Below are positions 53,885-60,462 of a stretch of 60,462 nt of DNA, one piece after another (positions within the stretch are counted from its first letter, which is position 1; every line of letters starts with the position of its first letter). The notes beneath the pieces were generated by a model, which saw only the letters and a list, made by a program, of their open reading frames with translations, ran no database searches and was not told the origin of the DNA. The DNA comes from CALISC01 sp963542545 (GTDB taxonomy: Bacteria > Bacillota_I > Bacilli_A > Acholeplasmatales > Acholeplasmataceae), in contig CAUTWO010000005.1 of the NCBI GenBank assembly GCA_963542545.1, positions 1 through 60,462 on the forward strand, written 5' to 3'. The translations under genes were made by a program, and so were the position numbers.

Positions 53885-55243
53885 ATGGCTGTTGTAACAG
53901 TTAAGCAATTATTAGAAGCAGGTGCCCACTTCGGACACACTACAAAAAGATGGAATCCGCTAATGAAACCATACATCTTTGGACGTAAAAACGGCATTTA
54001 TGTATTGGATTTAAACAAAACAGCGGAGAAGTTAGAAGATGCTTACAAGGCTCTTTTACAAATAATTAAAGAAGGTGGACAAATTATTTTTGTCGGTACC
54101 AAAAAACAAGCGCAAGACGCTGTCAAAGAAGCGGCTGACCGCACAGGTCAATACTTTGTAGCAGAACGCTGGTTAGGTGGTACTTTAACTAACTTTAAAA
54201 CAATTAAAAATAGAATCAAGTATCTAAACGAACTGATTGAAAAAAGGGAAGCAGGTGAGTTTGAACAACTTTCTAAAAAACAACAAGCGAAAAACGTACA
54301 CATTATCGCTAAACTTGAAAAAAATCTAGACGGAATTCGCACAATGAAAAGAGTGCCAGACGCTTTATTTGTTGTTGACCCTTCAAAAGAGTTCAACGCA
54401 GTACGCGAGGCTAAAAAAGTTGGCATTCCTGTGTTTGCGATTGTAGATACTAACTCAGATCCACGTGGAATTGACTACGTAATTCCTGCAAATGACGACG
54501 CAACTCGTTCAGTTCAACTAATTATCAATGTTTTAACTAACGCTGTAGTTGAAGGACAAGGTGGTGTAGTTGAAGCAATTGAATCTCAAGACGACATTCA
54601 ATTTACTTTGGATGCTGTAGAAATTCCTAGTCGCGATGAACGTAAATATGAATCACGTTTTGAACGTCCTGCTCGTAAACCTAAGTTCAACCGTGAACGC
54701 CAAGAACAAAAACAAGCAGAAAATTCTGCACAATCTGAAGAAAAACCAGCAAAACCAGTTAAACCTGCAAAAGTAGAAAAACCAGCAGAAAAAGCAGCAA
54801 AACCTGAAGTTAAACCGCAAGAAACTAAGGTAGAAGAAAAGGCTGTTGAAAAACCTGTTAAAAAACCTACTAAAAAGGTAGAGGAAAAAGAAGTTAAAGT
54901 AGAGTCTAAAGTAGAAGAAAAAGTAGCTGAAAAACCAGCGAAAAAAACAACTACTAAAAAAGCAGCAGAAGAAAAACCAGTTGCTGAATCAGAAAAATCA
55001 GAAAAACCTGCAAAGAAAACCACTGCTAAAAAACCTGCTGCCAAAGTTGAAAAAACATCTAGCAGTACTGGAACTAAAAAAGTTTCAAATGAAATTGAAG
55101 GTTCAACTTCTACAACTTTATCTGTTTTTGAACTTGAAACTAAAACTCTTGCTGATTTAAAAAACCTAGCAAAAGCCCTTGGCCTAAAAGGTTACTCAGC
55201 ACTTAAAAAAGTTGATTTAATTCAACTGATTTTAAACCGATAA
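53885..55243 (+). CDS. rpsB: 30S ribosomal protein S2 with C-terminal Rho_N-like extension
   Basis: 452 residues against about 250 for most S2 proteins. Residues 1-230 are a normal S2 (LLEAGAHFGHTTKRWNP, IYVLDLNKT, ERWLGGTLTNF, VFAIVDTNSDP). Residues 255-405 are low-complexity Lys/Glu/Pro/Ala (repeated EKPAKK, KVEEK). The last ~41 residues (LETKTLADLKNLAKALGL, YSALKKVDLIQLIL) match the Rho N-terminal/SAP-like fold, which often binds nucleic acids. The sequence reads through without a stop and is followed by a terminator-like hairpin, so the extension is genuine coding sequence. Heads rpsB-tsf-pyrH-frr. Confidence 0.95.
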   Translation: MAVVTVKQLLEAGAHFGHTTKRWNPLMKPYIFGRKNGIYVLDLNKTAEKLEDAYKALLQIIKEGGQIIFVGTKKQAQDAVKEAADRTGQYFVAERWLGGTLTNFKTIKNRIKYLNELIEKREAGEFEQLSKKQQAKNVHIIAKLEKNLDGIRTMKRVPDALFVVDPSKEFNAVREAKKVGIPVFAIVDTNSDPRGIDYVIPANDDATRSVQLIINVLTNAVVEGQGGVVEAIESQDDIQFTLDAVEIPSRDERKYESRFERPARKPKFNRERQEQKQAENSAQSEEKPAKPVKPAKVEKPAEKAAKPEVKPQETKVEEKAVEKPVKKPTKKVEEKEVKVESKVEEKVAEKPAKKTTTKKAAEEKPVAESEKSEKPAKKTTAKKPAAKVEKTSSSTGTKKVSNEIEGSTSTTLSVFELETKTLADLKNLAKALGLKGYSALKKVDLIQLILNR

Positions 55244-55260
55244 TTTAAATCAACGAAATA

Positions 55261-55296
55261 AAAGGGATTGCTAGTAACTGGTATATCCCTTTATTT
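55261..55296 (+). terminator. Attenuator-like terminator between rpsB and tsf
   Basis: AAAGGGAT (55261-55268) pairs with ATCCCTTT (55285-55292), then TATTTT. Incomplete termination would lower tsf relative to rpsB. Confidence 0.5.
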
Positions 55297-55351
55297 TGGA
55301 ATCAATAACTAAAAATAAACCCAAAACTGCAATTATTTAGGAGGAATTTAT

Positions 55352-56224
55352 ATGGTAACTGCAAACGATGTAAAAATCTTGAGAGAAAAAACTGGCGCTG
55401 GTATGCTAGACTGCAAAAAAGCGCTTGAACAAACTAACGGGGACATTGAAAAAGCCGTTGACTTTTTAAGAGAAAAAGGACTTGCCAAAGCGCAGTCTAA
55501 ACAAGGCAGAACTGCGGCTGATGGTTTGGCTCGTATCTTTATTGAAAAAGACCTAGCCCTAATTTTAGAAATCAACTCAGAAACTGATTTTGTTGCCAAA
55601 AATGAACACTTTTTAGAACTAATTGAAAAAGTAGGTGCTGCTTTAATTAAACATCCAGTATCTTCAGTTGAAGAAGCCCTTGAAGTTAAAGAAGACACAC
55701 AAACTATTTCTGAAATGCTTTTAGCGCTAACTGCTAAAATTGGCGAAAAAATTACACTTCGACGCTTAACTTACCTAAAGGCAAGTGCAAACCAAACATT
55801 TGGAACATACTTGCATCAAGGCGGTAAAATTGCTGCTTTAACTTTAGTTGAAAACGCAAATTTTGAAATTGCTAAAGACGTAGCAATGCAAGCCGCTGCT
55901 ATGAAACCACAATACTTAAATCCAGAAAGCGTACCTGCGGAAGTGCTTGATCGCGAAAAAACCGTTCTTACTCAACAAGCCTTAAATGAAGGCACTAAAC
56001 CTGAGTTTGTAGAAAGAAAAATTGAAGGCCGTATCCGTAAATACTTTGAAGAAGTTTGTTTAACTGAACAGGCTTTCTTTAAAAACCCATCTGAAAAAGT
56101 CAGTCAATATTTGGCACACTCTCAATCTAAATTAATTGACTACATTTGCTTCAGAGTCGGTGAAGGTATTGAGAAAAAATGCCAAAGTTTTGCCGATGAA
56201 GTTGCAGAACAACTTAAAAAATAA
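55352..56224 (+). CDS. tsf: Elongation factor Ts
   Basis: 290 residues; nucleotide exchange factor for EF-Tu. N-terminal UBA-like segment LREKTGAGMLDCKKALEQTNGD (as LREKTGAGMLDCKKAL), NSETDFVAKNEHF core motif and GGKIAALTLVE. A strong AGGAGG site precedes the ATG. Normal length and position. Confidence 0.97.
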   Translation: MVTANDVKILREKTGAGMLDCKKALEQTNGDIEKAVDFLREKGLAKAQSKQGRTAADGLARIFIEKDLALILEINSETDFVAKNEHFLELIEKVGAALIKHPVSSVEEALEVKEDTQTISEMLLALTAKIGEKITLRRLTYLKASANQTFGTYLHQGGKIAALTLVENANFEIAKDVAMQAAAMKPQYLNPESVPAEVLDREKTVLTQQALNEGTKPEFVERKIEGRIRKYFEEVCLTEQAFFKNPSEKVSQYLAHSQSKLIDYICFRVGEGIEKKCQSFADEVAEQLKK

Positions 56225-56264
56225 GGTATTTATTTGCCTTTTTTAAAAACTAACTAAAGTAAAC

Positions 56265-56969
56265 ATGTATAAGTCAATTCTTTTAAAAATTAGCGGAGAG
56301 GCTTTAAAAGACCCAAGCGGACATATTTTGTCGCCAAGCATGCTTACAGACATTGCCAAAGAAATTAAACAATGTGTGGACCTTGGAATTTCAGTTTCCG
56401 TGGTAGTTGGCGCTGGCAACATCTGGCGCGGGGCTATCGCTGAAAAACTTGGAATGGCCAGAGTTCAGGCTGACTACATGGGAATGCTGGGGACAGTTAT
56501 TAACTCTCTGGCTCTCCAAGAAGCACTTGGCAAGGTTGGCCAAAGCGCGGTCGTGCTTTCGCACCTTGAGGTTAAAAAAATTACTGAGCCTTTTGTGCAA
56601 ACCAAAGCACTTGAGCATCTTGCAAACAAGCGAGTGGTGATTTCGGCAGGTGGAACCGGACAACCTTTCTTTTCAACCGACACAGCCGCAGCCCTGGTAG
56701 CATCTTCACTCGGTGCCGACTGCATTTTAATGGCTAAAAATGGAGTTGATGGCGTGTATTCCGCTGACCCTAAACTAAACAAATCCGCTGTGCTTTTTAA
56801 AGAATTGACATTCACTGAAATTATTGAGAAAAACTTAAAAGTAGTTGACAAAACAGCAGCCGCTCTTTGCCTTGAAAACAAAATCTCAACACTGGTTTTT
56901 AACATGAGTAAAAAAGGCAACATAATTAAGGCAGCCAGTGGCGAACAAATTGGCACTTTAGTTAAATAA
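56265..56969 (+). CDS. pyrH: Uridylate kinase
   Basis: 234-residue amino-acid-kinase-fold enzyme that makes UDP. Motifs: LLKISGEAL, VVGAGNIWRG, ADYMGMLGTVINSLALQ, GGTGQPFFSTDTAAAL and GVDGVYSADP. Normal length. Weak ribosome-binding site; 40 nt after tsf. Confidence 0.96.
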   Translation: MYKSILLKISGEALKDPSGHILSPSMLTDIAKEIKQCVDLGISVSVVVGAGNIWRGAIAEKLGMARVQADYMGMLGTVINSLALQEALGKVGQSAVVLSHLEVKKITEPFVQTKALEHLANKRVVISAGGTGQPFFSTDTAAALVASSLGADCILMAKNGVDGVYSADPKLNKSAVLFKELTFTEIIEKNLKVVDKTAAALCLENKISTLVFNMSKKGNIIKAASGEQIGTLVK

Positions 56970-57009
56970 TTTTAATAAAAATATTAAACAAACGTTAAAG
57001 GAGTTTTAA

Positions 57010-57561
57010 ATGGTAGAACTAGATGAACTGCTTTTAGAAGCAGAAGATAAAATGCAAAAAACGATCGCGCATTTTGAATCTGACTTAACACAAATCAGAA
57101 CAGGTCGTGCCAATCCAAAAATTCTTGACAAAATCCAAATCTCATACTACGGAGTACCGACTCCTTTAGCGCAAGTTTCGCAAATCACAGTAGTTGAGGG
57201 TACTCAACTTTTTGTCAAACCTTACGACAAATCTTTACTTAAAGACATAGAACACGCAATTTTGGCAGAAAATCTTGACATGCCTGTTAACTCAGACGGA
57301 GTTGGTGTTAGAATAATTTTTCCAAAACTGACAGAAGACCGCCGTAAAGCTTTAGCCAAAGAAGTTGAAAAGGCTAAAGAAAACGCTAAAGTTTTTATCC
57401 GCAACTCCAGACGAGATTTAAATGAACAAGTTAAAAAGGCCAAATACCCTGAAGACCTTGAAAAAGAAGGACTTGACGAAGCGCAAAAATTGACCGACAA
57501 ATACACTAAAAAAATTGACGAAATCGCCCAAGTTAAAACTAAAGAGGTAATGTCTATATGA
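57010..57561 (+). CDS. frr: Ribosome recycling factor
   Basis: 183 residues, with LTQIRTGRANPKILDKI, YYGVPTPLAQVSQI, DMPVNSDGVGVRI and the basic helix FIRNSRRDLNEQVKKA. Splits post-termination ribosomes with EF-G. AAAGGAG site; its stop overlaps the next gene by ATGA. Confidence 0.97.
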   Translation: MVELDELLLEAEDKMQKTIAHFESDLTQIRTGRANPKILDKIQISYYGVPTPLAQVSQITVVEGTQLFVKPYDKSLLKDIEHAILAENLDMPVNSDGVGVRIIFPKLTEDRRKALAKEVEKAKENAKVFIRNSRRDLNEQVKKAKYPEDLEKEGLDEAQKLTDKYTKKIDEIAQVKTKEVMSI

Positions 57562-57806
57562 AAAAAACTACTAAACGTGTACGTACAACCCGCAGACCCC
57601 GCACCCTTTCTTTAATTTCAATCATTTTAATTCTTTTTCCGTTCACAGGTATTCTTTCGCTTGAACGACTAATTTACGCGAAAGACAAACTACCTGGAAT
57701 TATTCGTTTTGTGCTAGGTCTGTTTATTTTTATTGGCTTTTTCTTGTGGATTGCCGATATCGTGCTTTTAATACTTAGACGCTATAGACGCGAGGCTATT
57801 CTTTAA
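57558..57806 (+). CDS. Small TM2-like membrane protein
   Basis: 82 residues: an Arg/Lys-rich N-terminus (KRVRTTRRPRT), helix 1 (about 18-36), a loop with LERLIYAKDKLPG, helix 2 (about 48-72) and a basic end. The pattern PFTG-x5-ER-x-IYAKDKLPG-x-IRF and IADIVLLIL resembles the TM2 domain (usual G-x-HRFYLG and D-x-I). Overlaps frr and the next TM2 gene by 4 and 1 nt, so it is translated as part of the operon. Function unknown. Confidence 0.75.
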   Translation: MKKTTKRVRTTRRPRTLSLISIILILFPFTGILSLERLIYAKDKLPGIIRFVLGLFIFIGFFLWIADIVLLILRRYRREAIL

Positions 57807-58207
57807 TGCAATTAACTAAGTGGGCTAAGTTTCTGATTTTGTGTCCTTTTACCAACATTTTTGGGCTTGACCGCTTTTACTTAAAAGAACACAAGTCTGG
57901 TTTAATTCGCCTTGGAATTTTCTACATTGGCATTTTTTACTATTTATTTGACTTAGTTAAGTTTTTCCAAAAAAGATACTCAGCAAACCTAAACGACTAT
58001 TTAAAGCAAGAAATCAAGCCAGGTCATCTATTTTTAATTCTTTGTCCTTTGACTTCTTTACTTGGAATTGACCGCTTTGTATATGGCTACAAAACAGCCG
58101 GTGCTATTCGCATGCTTTCTGGTCTACTTTTAGTTGGCTACGTTTTTCACTTAGCAGACCTTATCCTTTTGTCTGCTGGTAAATATAACGTCAACGAACT
58201 GTTTTAG
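57806..58207 (+). CDS. Duplicated TM2-domain membrane protein
   Basis: 133 residues with two TM2-like units: CPFTNIFGLDRFYLKEHKSG with FDLVKFF, and CPLTSLLGIDRFVYGYKTAG with ADLILL. The D-R-F and terminal D are TM2 hallmarks. Four helices expected. It looks like a fused duplication of its small neighbour. Role unknown; together the pair occupies the usual uppS position. Confidence 0.78.
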   Translation: MQLTKWAKFLILCPFTNIFGLDRFYLKEHKSGLIRLGIFYIGIFYYLFDLVKFFQKRYSANLNDYLKQEIKPGHLFLILCPLTSLLGIDRFVYGYKTAGAIRMLSGLLLVGYVFHLADLILLSAGKYNVNELF

Positions 58208-58213
58208 TTAACT

Positions 58214-59119
58214 ATGCCAAATATTTTAAAAAGAGCCATTACTGGCTTTTTTATTTTAGCCCTGTATCTGCCGCTTTTAATTTTAAGCCCTGCTTTTTTG
58301 GGCTTTTTTTTGCTGAACCTAGTGCTTGCGCAAATTGCTGTCTTTGAACTTGCTCGCGTTTTTAACTTAAATCAAAATAAAGCAAAACTAACCGTTCTCC
58401 ATATTTTGGTATTTCTCTTGCAAGTTGCAACATCCACGATTGCTTTTCAAAGAAGTTATTTGCCGCAAACTGAACTAACTGAACTTAACTTAAGTATTTA
58501 TCTGCTTTCTTTAGTTTTAACGCTGGTTGTAGTCAACATCACTATTGCTATTCTTTATTTCCGTGAAAAGCAACAACTCACCCAAAGTTATTTTTTAGTT
58601 AATTTTCTTGCTCTTTCTTTCGGCGGCATGGTTTTTCTGCGCACCCATCACTTGCTTTTTGCTCTGTTTCCCTTGATTGTCACTATGCTAACCGATACTT
58701 TTGCCTATCTTGGCGGAATTACTTTTGGCAAACACAAGATGAGCAAAATCAGCCCGAAAAAATCTTGGGAAGGCTTTTTTATTGGAACAGTTTTAGCGGC
58801 CATTTCTACCAGCGTTATTTATTTTCTACTACTTCGCTTTTACTACACAACCGATACTTTTTTTGGACTTACTAAACAAAGTCATCCTGCTTACTTTATT
58901 TTACTTTTTTTAGTAGCGTTCGTGTTTGCGGTTATCGCACAAGGCGGAGACTTAATATTTTCCGCATTTAAGCGCCAAGCAAACGTCAAAGATTATTCAA
59001 ATATTTTGCCCGGACACGGCGGAGTTTTAGACAGAGTTGACGCACTTTCTGTAACTACTTTTTTGACCTTCTTGATTTTCTTAATTTACACAGTCTTGGT
59101 TACTTTTCTTTTAAAATAA
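58214..59119 (+). CDS. cdsA: Phosphatidate cytidylyltransferase
   Basis: 301-residue polytopic enzyme making CDP-diacylglycerol for phospholipids. Conserved KKSWEGFFIG and the C-terminal signature SAFKRQANVKDYSNILPGHG split as SAFKRQANVKD and LPGHGGVLDRVD. About eight helices. 6 nt after the TM2 gene. Confidence 0.93.
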   Translation: MPNILKRAITGFFILALYLPLLILSPAFLGFFLLNLVLAQIAVFELARVFNLNQNKAKLTVLHILVFLLQVATSTIAFQRSYLPQTELTELNLSIYLLSLVLTLVVVNITIAILYFREKQQLTQSYFLVNFLALSFGGMVFLRTHHLLFALFPLIVTMLTDTFAYLGGITFGKHKMSKISPKKSWEGFFIGTVLAAISTSVIYFLLLRFYYTTDTFFGLTKQSHPAYFILLFLVAFVFAVIAQGGDLIFSAFKRQANVKDYSNILPGHGGVLDRVDALSVTTFLTFLIFLIYTVLVTFLLK

Positions 59120-59128
59120 GGAAACGCT

Positions 59129-60250
59129 GTGCAAAAAAAATCAATTTTGTTGCTTGGTGCATTGGGCTCAGTTGGAATAAAAGCACTAGACATTTTGCTA
59201 ACTGAAGAAACCCCTTACCGCCTAGTGGCGGTGTCTTTGTCTAAAGACAACGAAAAAAACCAAAAATATTTTGAAAAATACCAAAATAAAGTCAAAATTT
59301 GTATTCTACAAAACAAACGTTTTTTAAAAACATACAAATTAACACACCCAGAAATTACCTTTATAGCTGGCAAAAGAAATATTGAAAAGCTAATTTATTC
59401 AAAGAAAATACATGCTGTTTTTAACTCAGTATCTCAATCTTTTGGCTTAATTTTTTCATACTGGGCTTTGATGGCCAGAAAAACTTTAATTTTAGCCAAC
59501 AAGGAAAGTCTCGTAATGGCGGGCTCAATTTTAACTAAAATCGCAAAAAGCAAGCAGGTAAAAATTATTCCTGTAGACTCTGAGCATAACGCCCTTTTTT
59601 GTCTAAAAAATCATTTTGGCGAACTTAGTAGCATTGGAATCACGGCAAGTGGTGGTGCTTTTTTTAACAAATCAAGAGCAGAGTTAAAACAAATTGACAA
59701 AACAACTGCGTTGGTTCACCCAACCTGGCAGATGGGCACAAAAATTACAGTGGATTCACAAACTATGGTTAACAAAGCATTTGAGATAATTGAAGCGATG
59801 TATCTATTTAACTTTCCTTTAAAAGAAATTCAAGTGCTTCGCCAAAAAGAGTCAAAAATTCATGCTTTTTGCATGGTAAACGGACACACTTATTACCTGC
59901 ATTCTGAAAACGATATGTACCATCCAATTAAAAACGCACTGCTTTGGCCGCATACCTACAATTATTTTGAAATCAAAGACACGCTAACCGAAGTAGTTGA
60001 AGAAATTCCAAAAGGTCGTTTCTTAGTATATGATAGATTACTTACTAAGTTTGACACTCAGTTTTTTGGCACAGTCTTTTCAATCCTTGACGACATTGCT
60101 ATTGCTAAGTTTTTAAAAGATTTAATTACCTTTCAAGAAATTGATGATTTCATCTTAAAAAACCTTCATTTAAAGGATTTTTTTAAGCAGTTTAACTTAG
60201 GAAATATCTTAAAATTAAGCAAAAAAATCCAAAAAAAATTCAAGCATTAA
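59129..60250 (+). CDS. dxr: 1-deoxy-D-xylulose 5-phosphate reductoisomerase
   Basis: 373 residues, GTG start after AAGGAAA. Converts DXP to MEP in the non-mevalonate isoprenoid pathway. Motifs: LLGALGSVGIKAL (NADPH loop, usual GSTGSIG), NKESLVMAG, PVDSEHNALF, TASGGAF, HPTWQMGTKITVDSQTMVNK. The later region is divergent: RQKESKIHAF stands where most enzymes have HPQSIVHS. Still probably active, as metal and substrate motifs remain. Last gene before the rRNA promoter; rseP and proS, usual neighbours, are absent. Confidence 0.9.
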   Translation: MQKKSILLLGALGSVGIKALDILLTEETPYRLVAVSLSKDNEKNQKYFEKYQNKVKICILQNKRFLKTYKLTHPEITFIAGKRNIEKLIYSKKIHAVFNSVSQSFGLIFSYWALMARKTLILANKESLVMAGSILTKIAKSKQVKIIPVDSEHNALFCLKNHFGELSSIGITASGGAFFNKSRAELKQIDKTTALVHPTWQMGTKITVDSQTMVNKAFEIIEAMYLFNFPLKEIQVLRQKESKIHAFCMVNGHTYYLHSENDMYHPIKNALLWPHTYNYFEIKDTLTEVVEEIPKGRFLVYDRLLTKFDTQFFGTVFSILDDIAIAKFLKDLITFQEIDDFILKNLHLKDFFKQFNLGNILKLSKKIQKKFKH

Positions 60251-60277
60251 AAATTTTTTTTCAAGCATTGCTTTTTT

Positions 60278-60306
60278 TTGACATATATATTTAAAAGTGC
60301 TAAACT
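60278..60306 (+). promoter_or_regulatory. rRNA operon promoter
   Basis: -35 TTGACA (60278-60283), 17-bp spacer, -10 TAAACT (60301-60306). Confidence 0.8.
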
Positions 60307-60330
60307 TAATAAGGTTGTTTGAAATAAACG

Positions 60331-60344
60331 GCTCTTTGAAAACT
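60331..60344 (+). promoter_or_regulatory. boxA-like antitermination site
   Basis: GCTCTTTGAAAACT in the 16S leader, as in many Bacillota rRNA operons. Confidence 0.65.
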
Positions 60345-60412
60345 AAATAAGACAAATACACCAATTCTTTTAAAGAATAAAACTAATTAGAGTCAATTTA
60401 AACTCTTAACAA

Positions 60413-60462
60413 TCAATGGAGAGTTTGATCCTGGCTCAGGATTAACGCTGGCGGTACGTCTA
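60413..60462 (+). rRNA. 16S rRNA, 5' end (partial)
   Basis: AGAGTTTGATCCTGGCTCAG begins at 60420 (E. coli position 8), so the mature 5' end is near 60413. It continues ATTAACGCTGGCGGTACGTC and is cut by the window edge. Confidence 0.97.

Noticed and set aside
54598..55044. Antisense 148-residue Phe/Ser/Ala-rich frame opposite rpsB
   Set aside because: Shadow of the low-complexity Lys/Glu/Pro/Ala-coding tail; no start signals or family match.

Overview
This is an AT-rich bacterial chromosome segment that uses the standard code: Trp is TGG, and TGA ends several genes such as pth, mfd and frr. Gene content and order (spoVG-prs-pth-mfd, rplM-rpsI, rpsB-tsf-pyrH-frr-...-cdsA-dxr) place it in the Bacillota, probably a reduced Bacilli/Mollicutes-related lineage. 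That placement is inference from gene order; the window holds only about 50 nt of 16S rRNA, at its right edge. The large surface proteins carry no visible LPXTG sorting signal. They are held by N-terminal signal anchors, lipoboxes or a C-terminal membrane helix, which would suit a wall-less or thin-walled cell.

Layout. 1-8.7 kb: end of an unknown gene, then spoVG, prs, pth, mfd, folD and a folC whose N-terminus looks like a decayed FolK. 8.7-26.7 kb: a surface-protein island. It holds a secreted nuclease lipoprotein split by a frameshift, two giant paralogous membrane-anchored repeat proteins whose C-termini look like DUF6273/lectin-fold variable regions, the rplM-rpsI operon, and an EF-hand/transglutaminase-like membrane protein. 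26.8-32.3 kb: two head-to-head phosphofructokinases (PPi type and ATP type), uvrB with no canonical start codon, and a PD-(D/E)XK-like protein. 32.5-35.3 kb: two DUF4143-type AAA ATPases, the second behind 23-bp tandem repeats. 35.4-44.6 kb: a second nuclease lipoprotein, pncB, trmL and a very large repeat lipoprotein. 44.9-51.6 kb: rnhA, a formate/nitrite-family channel, then the tmk-holB-rsmI-metG-yitT operon. 51.7-53.6 kb: tRNA-Arg and two polytopic membrane proteins. 53.9-60.3 kb: rpsB (with a fused Rho_N-like tail), tsf, pyrH, frr, two TM2-type membrane proteins where uppS normally sits, cdsA and dxr, followed by an rRNA promoter and the start of 16S rRNA.

How it fits together. Housekeeping genes for translation, nucleotide metabolism, repair, folate and isoprenoids are interspersed with about 20 kb of secreted or surface proteins. 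Two secreted endonuclease I lipoproteins, prs, tmk, pyrH and pncB are consistent with nucleotide and nicotinate salvage. Two lipoprotein genes 36 kb apart carry the same 14-bp cre-like operator over their -35 boxes. The most striking signal is the pair of C-terminal regions at 17.34-17.50 and 22.27-22.44 kb. They show fixed flanks around hypervariable NNY-rich codons, as expected for diversity-generating retroelement targets, but no reverse transcriptase or template repeat is in this window.
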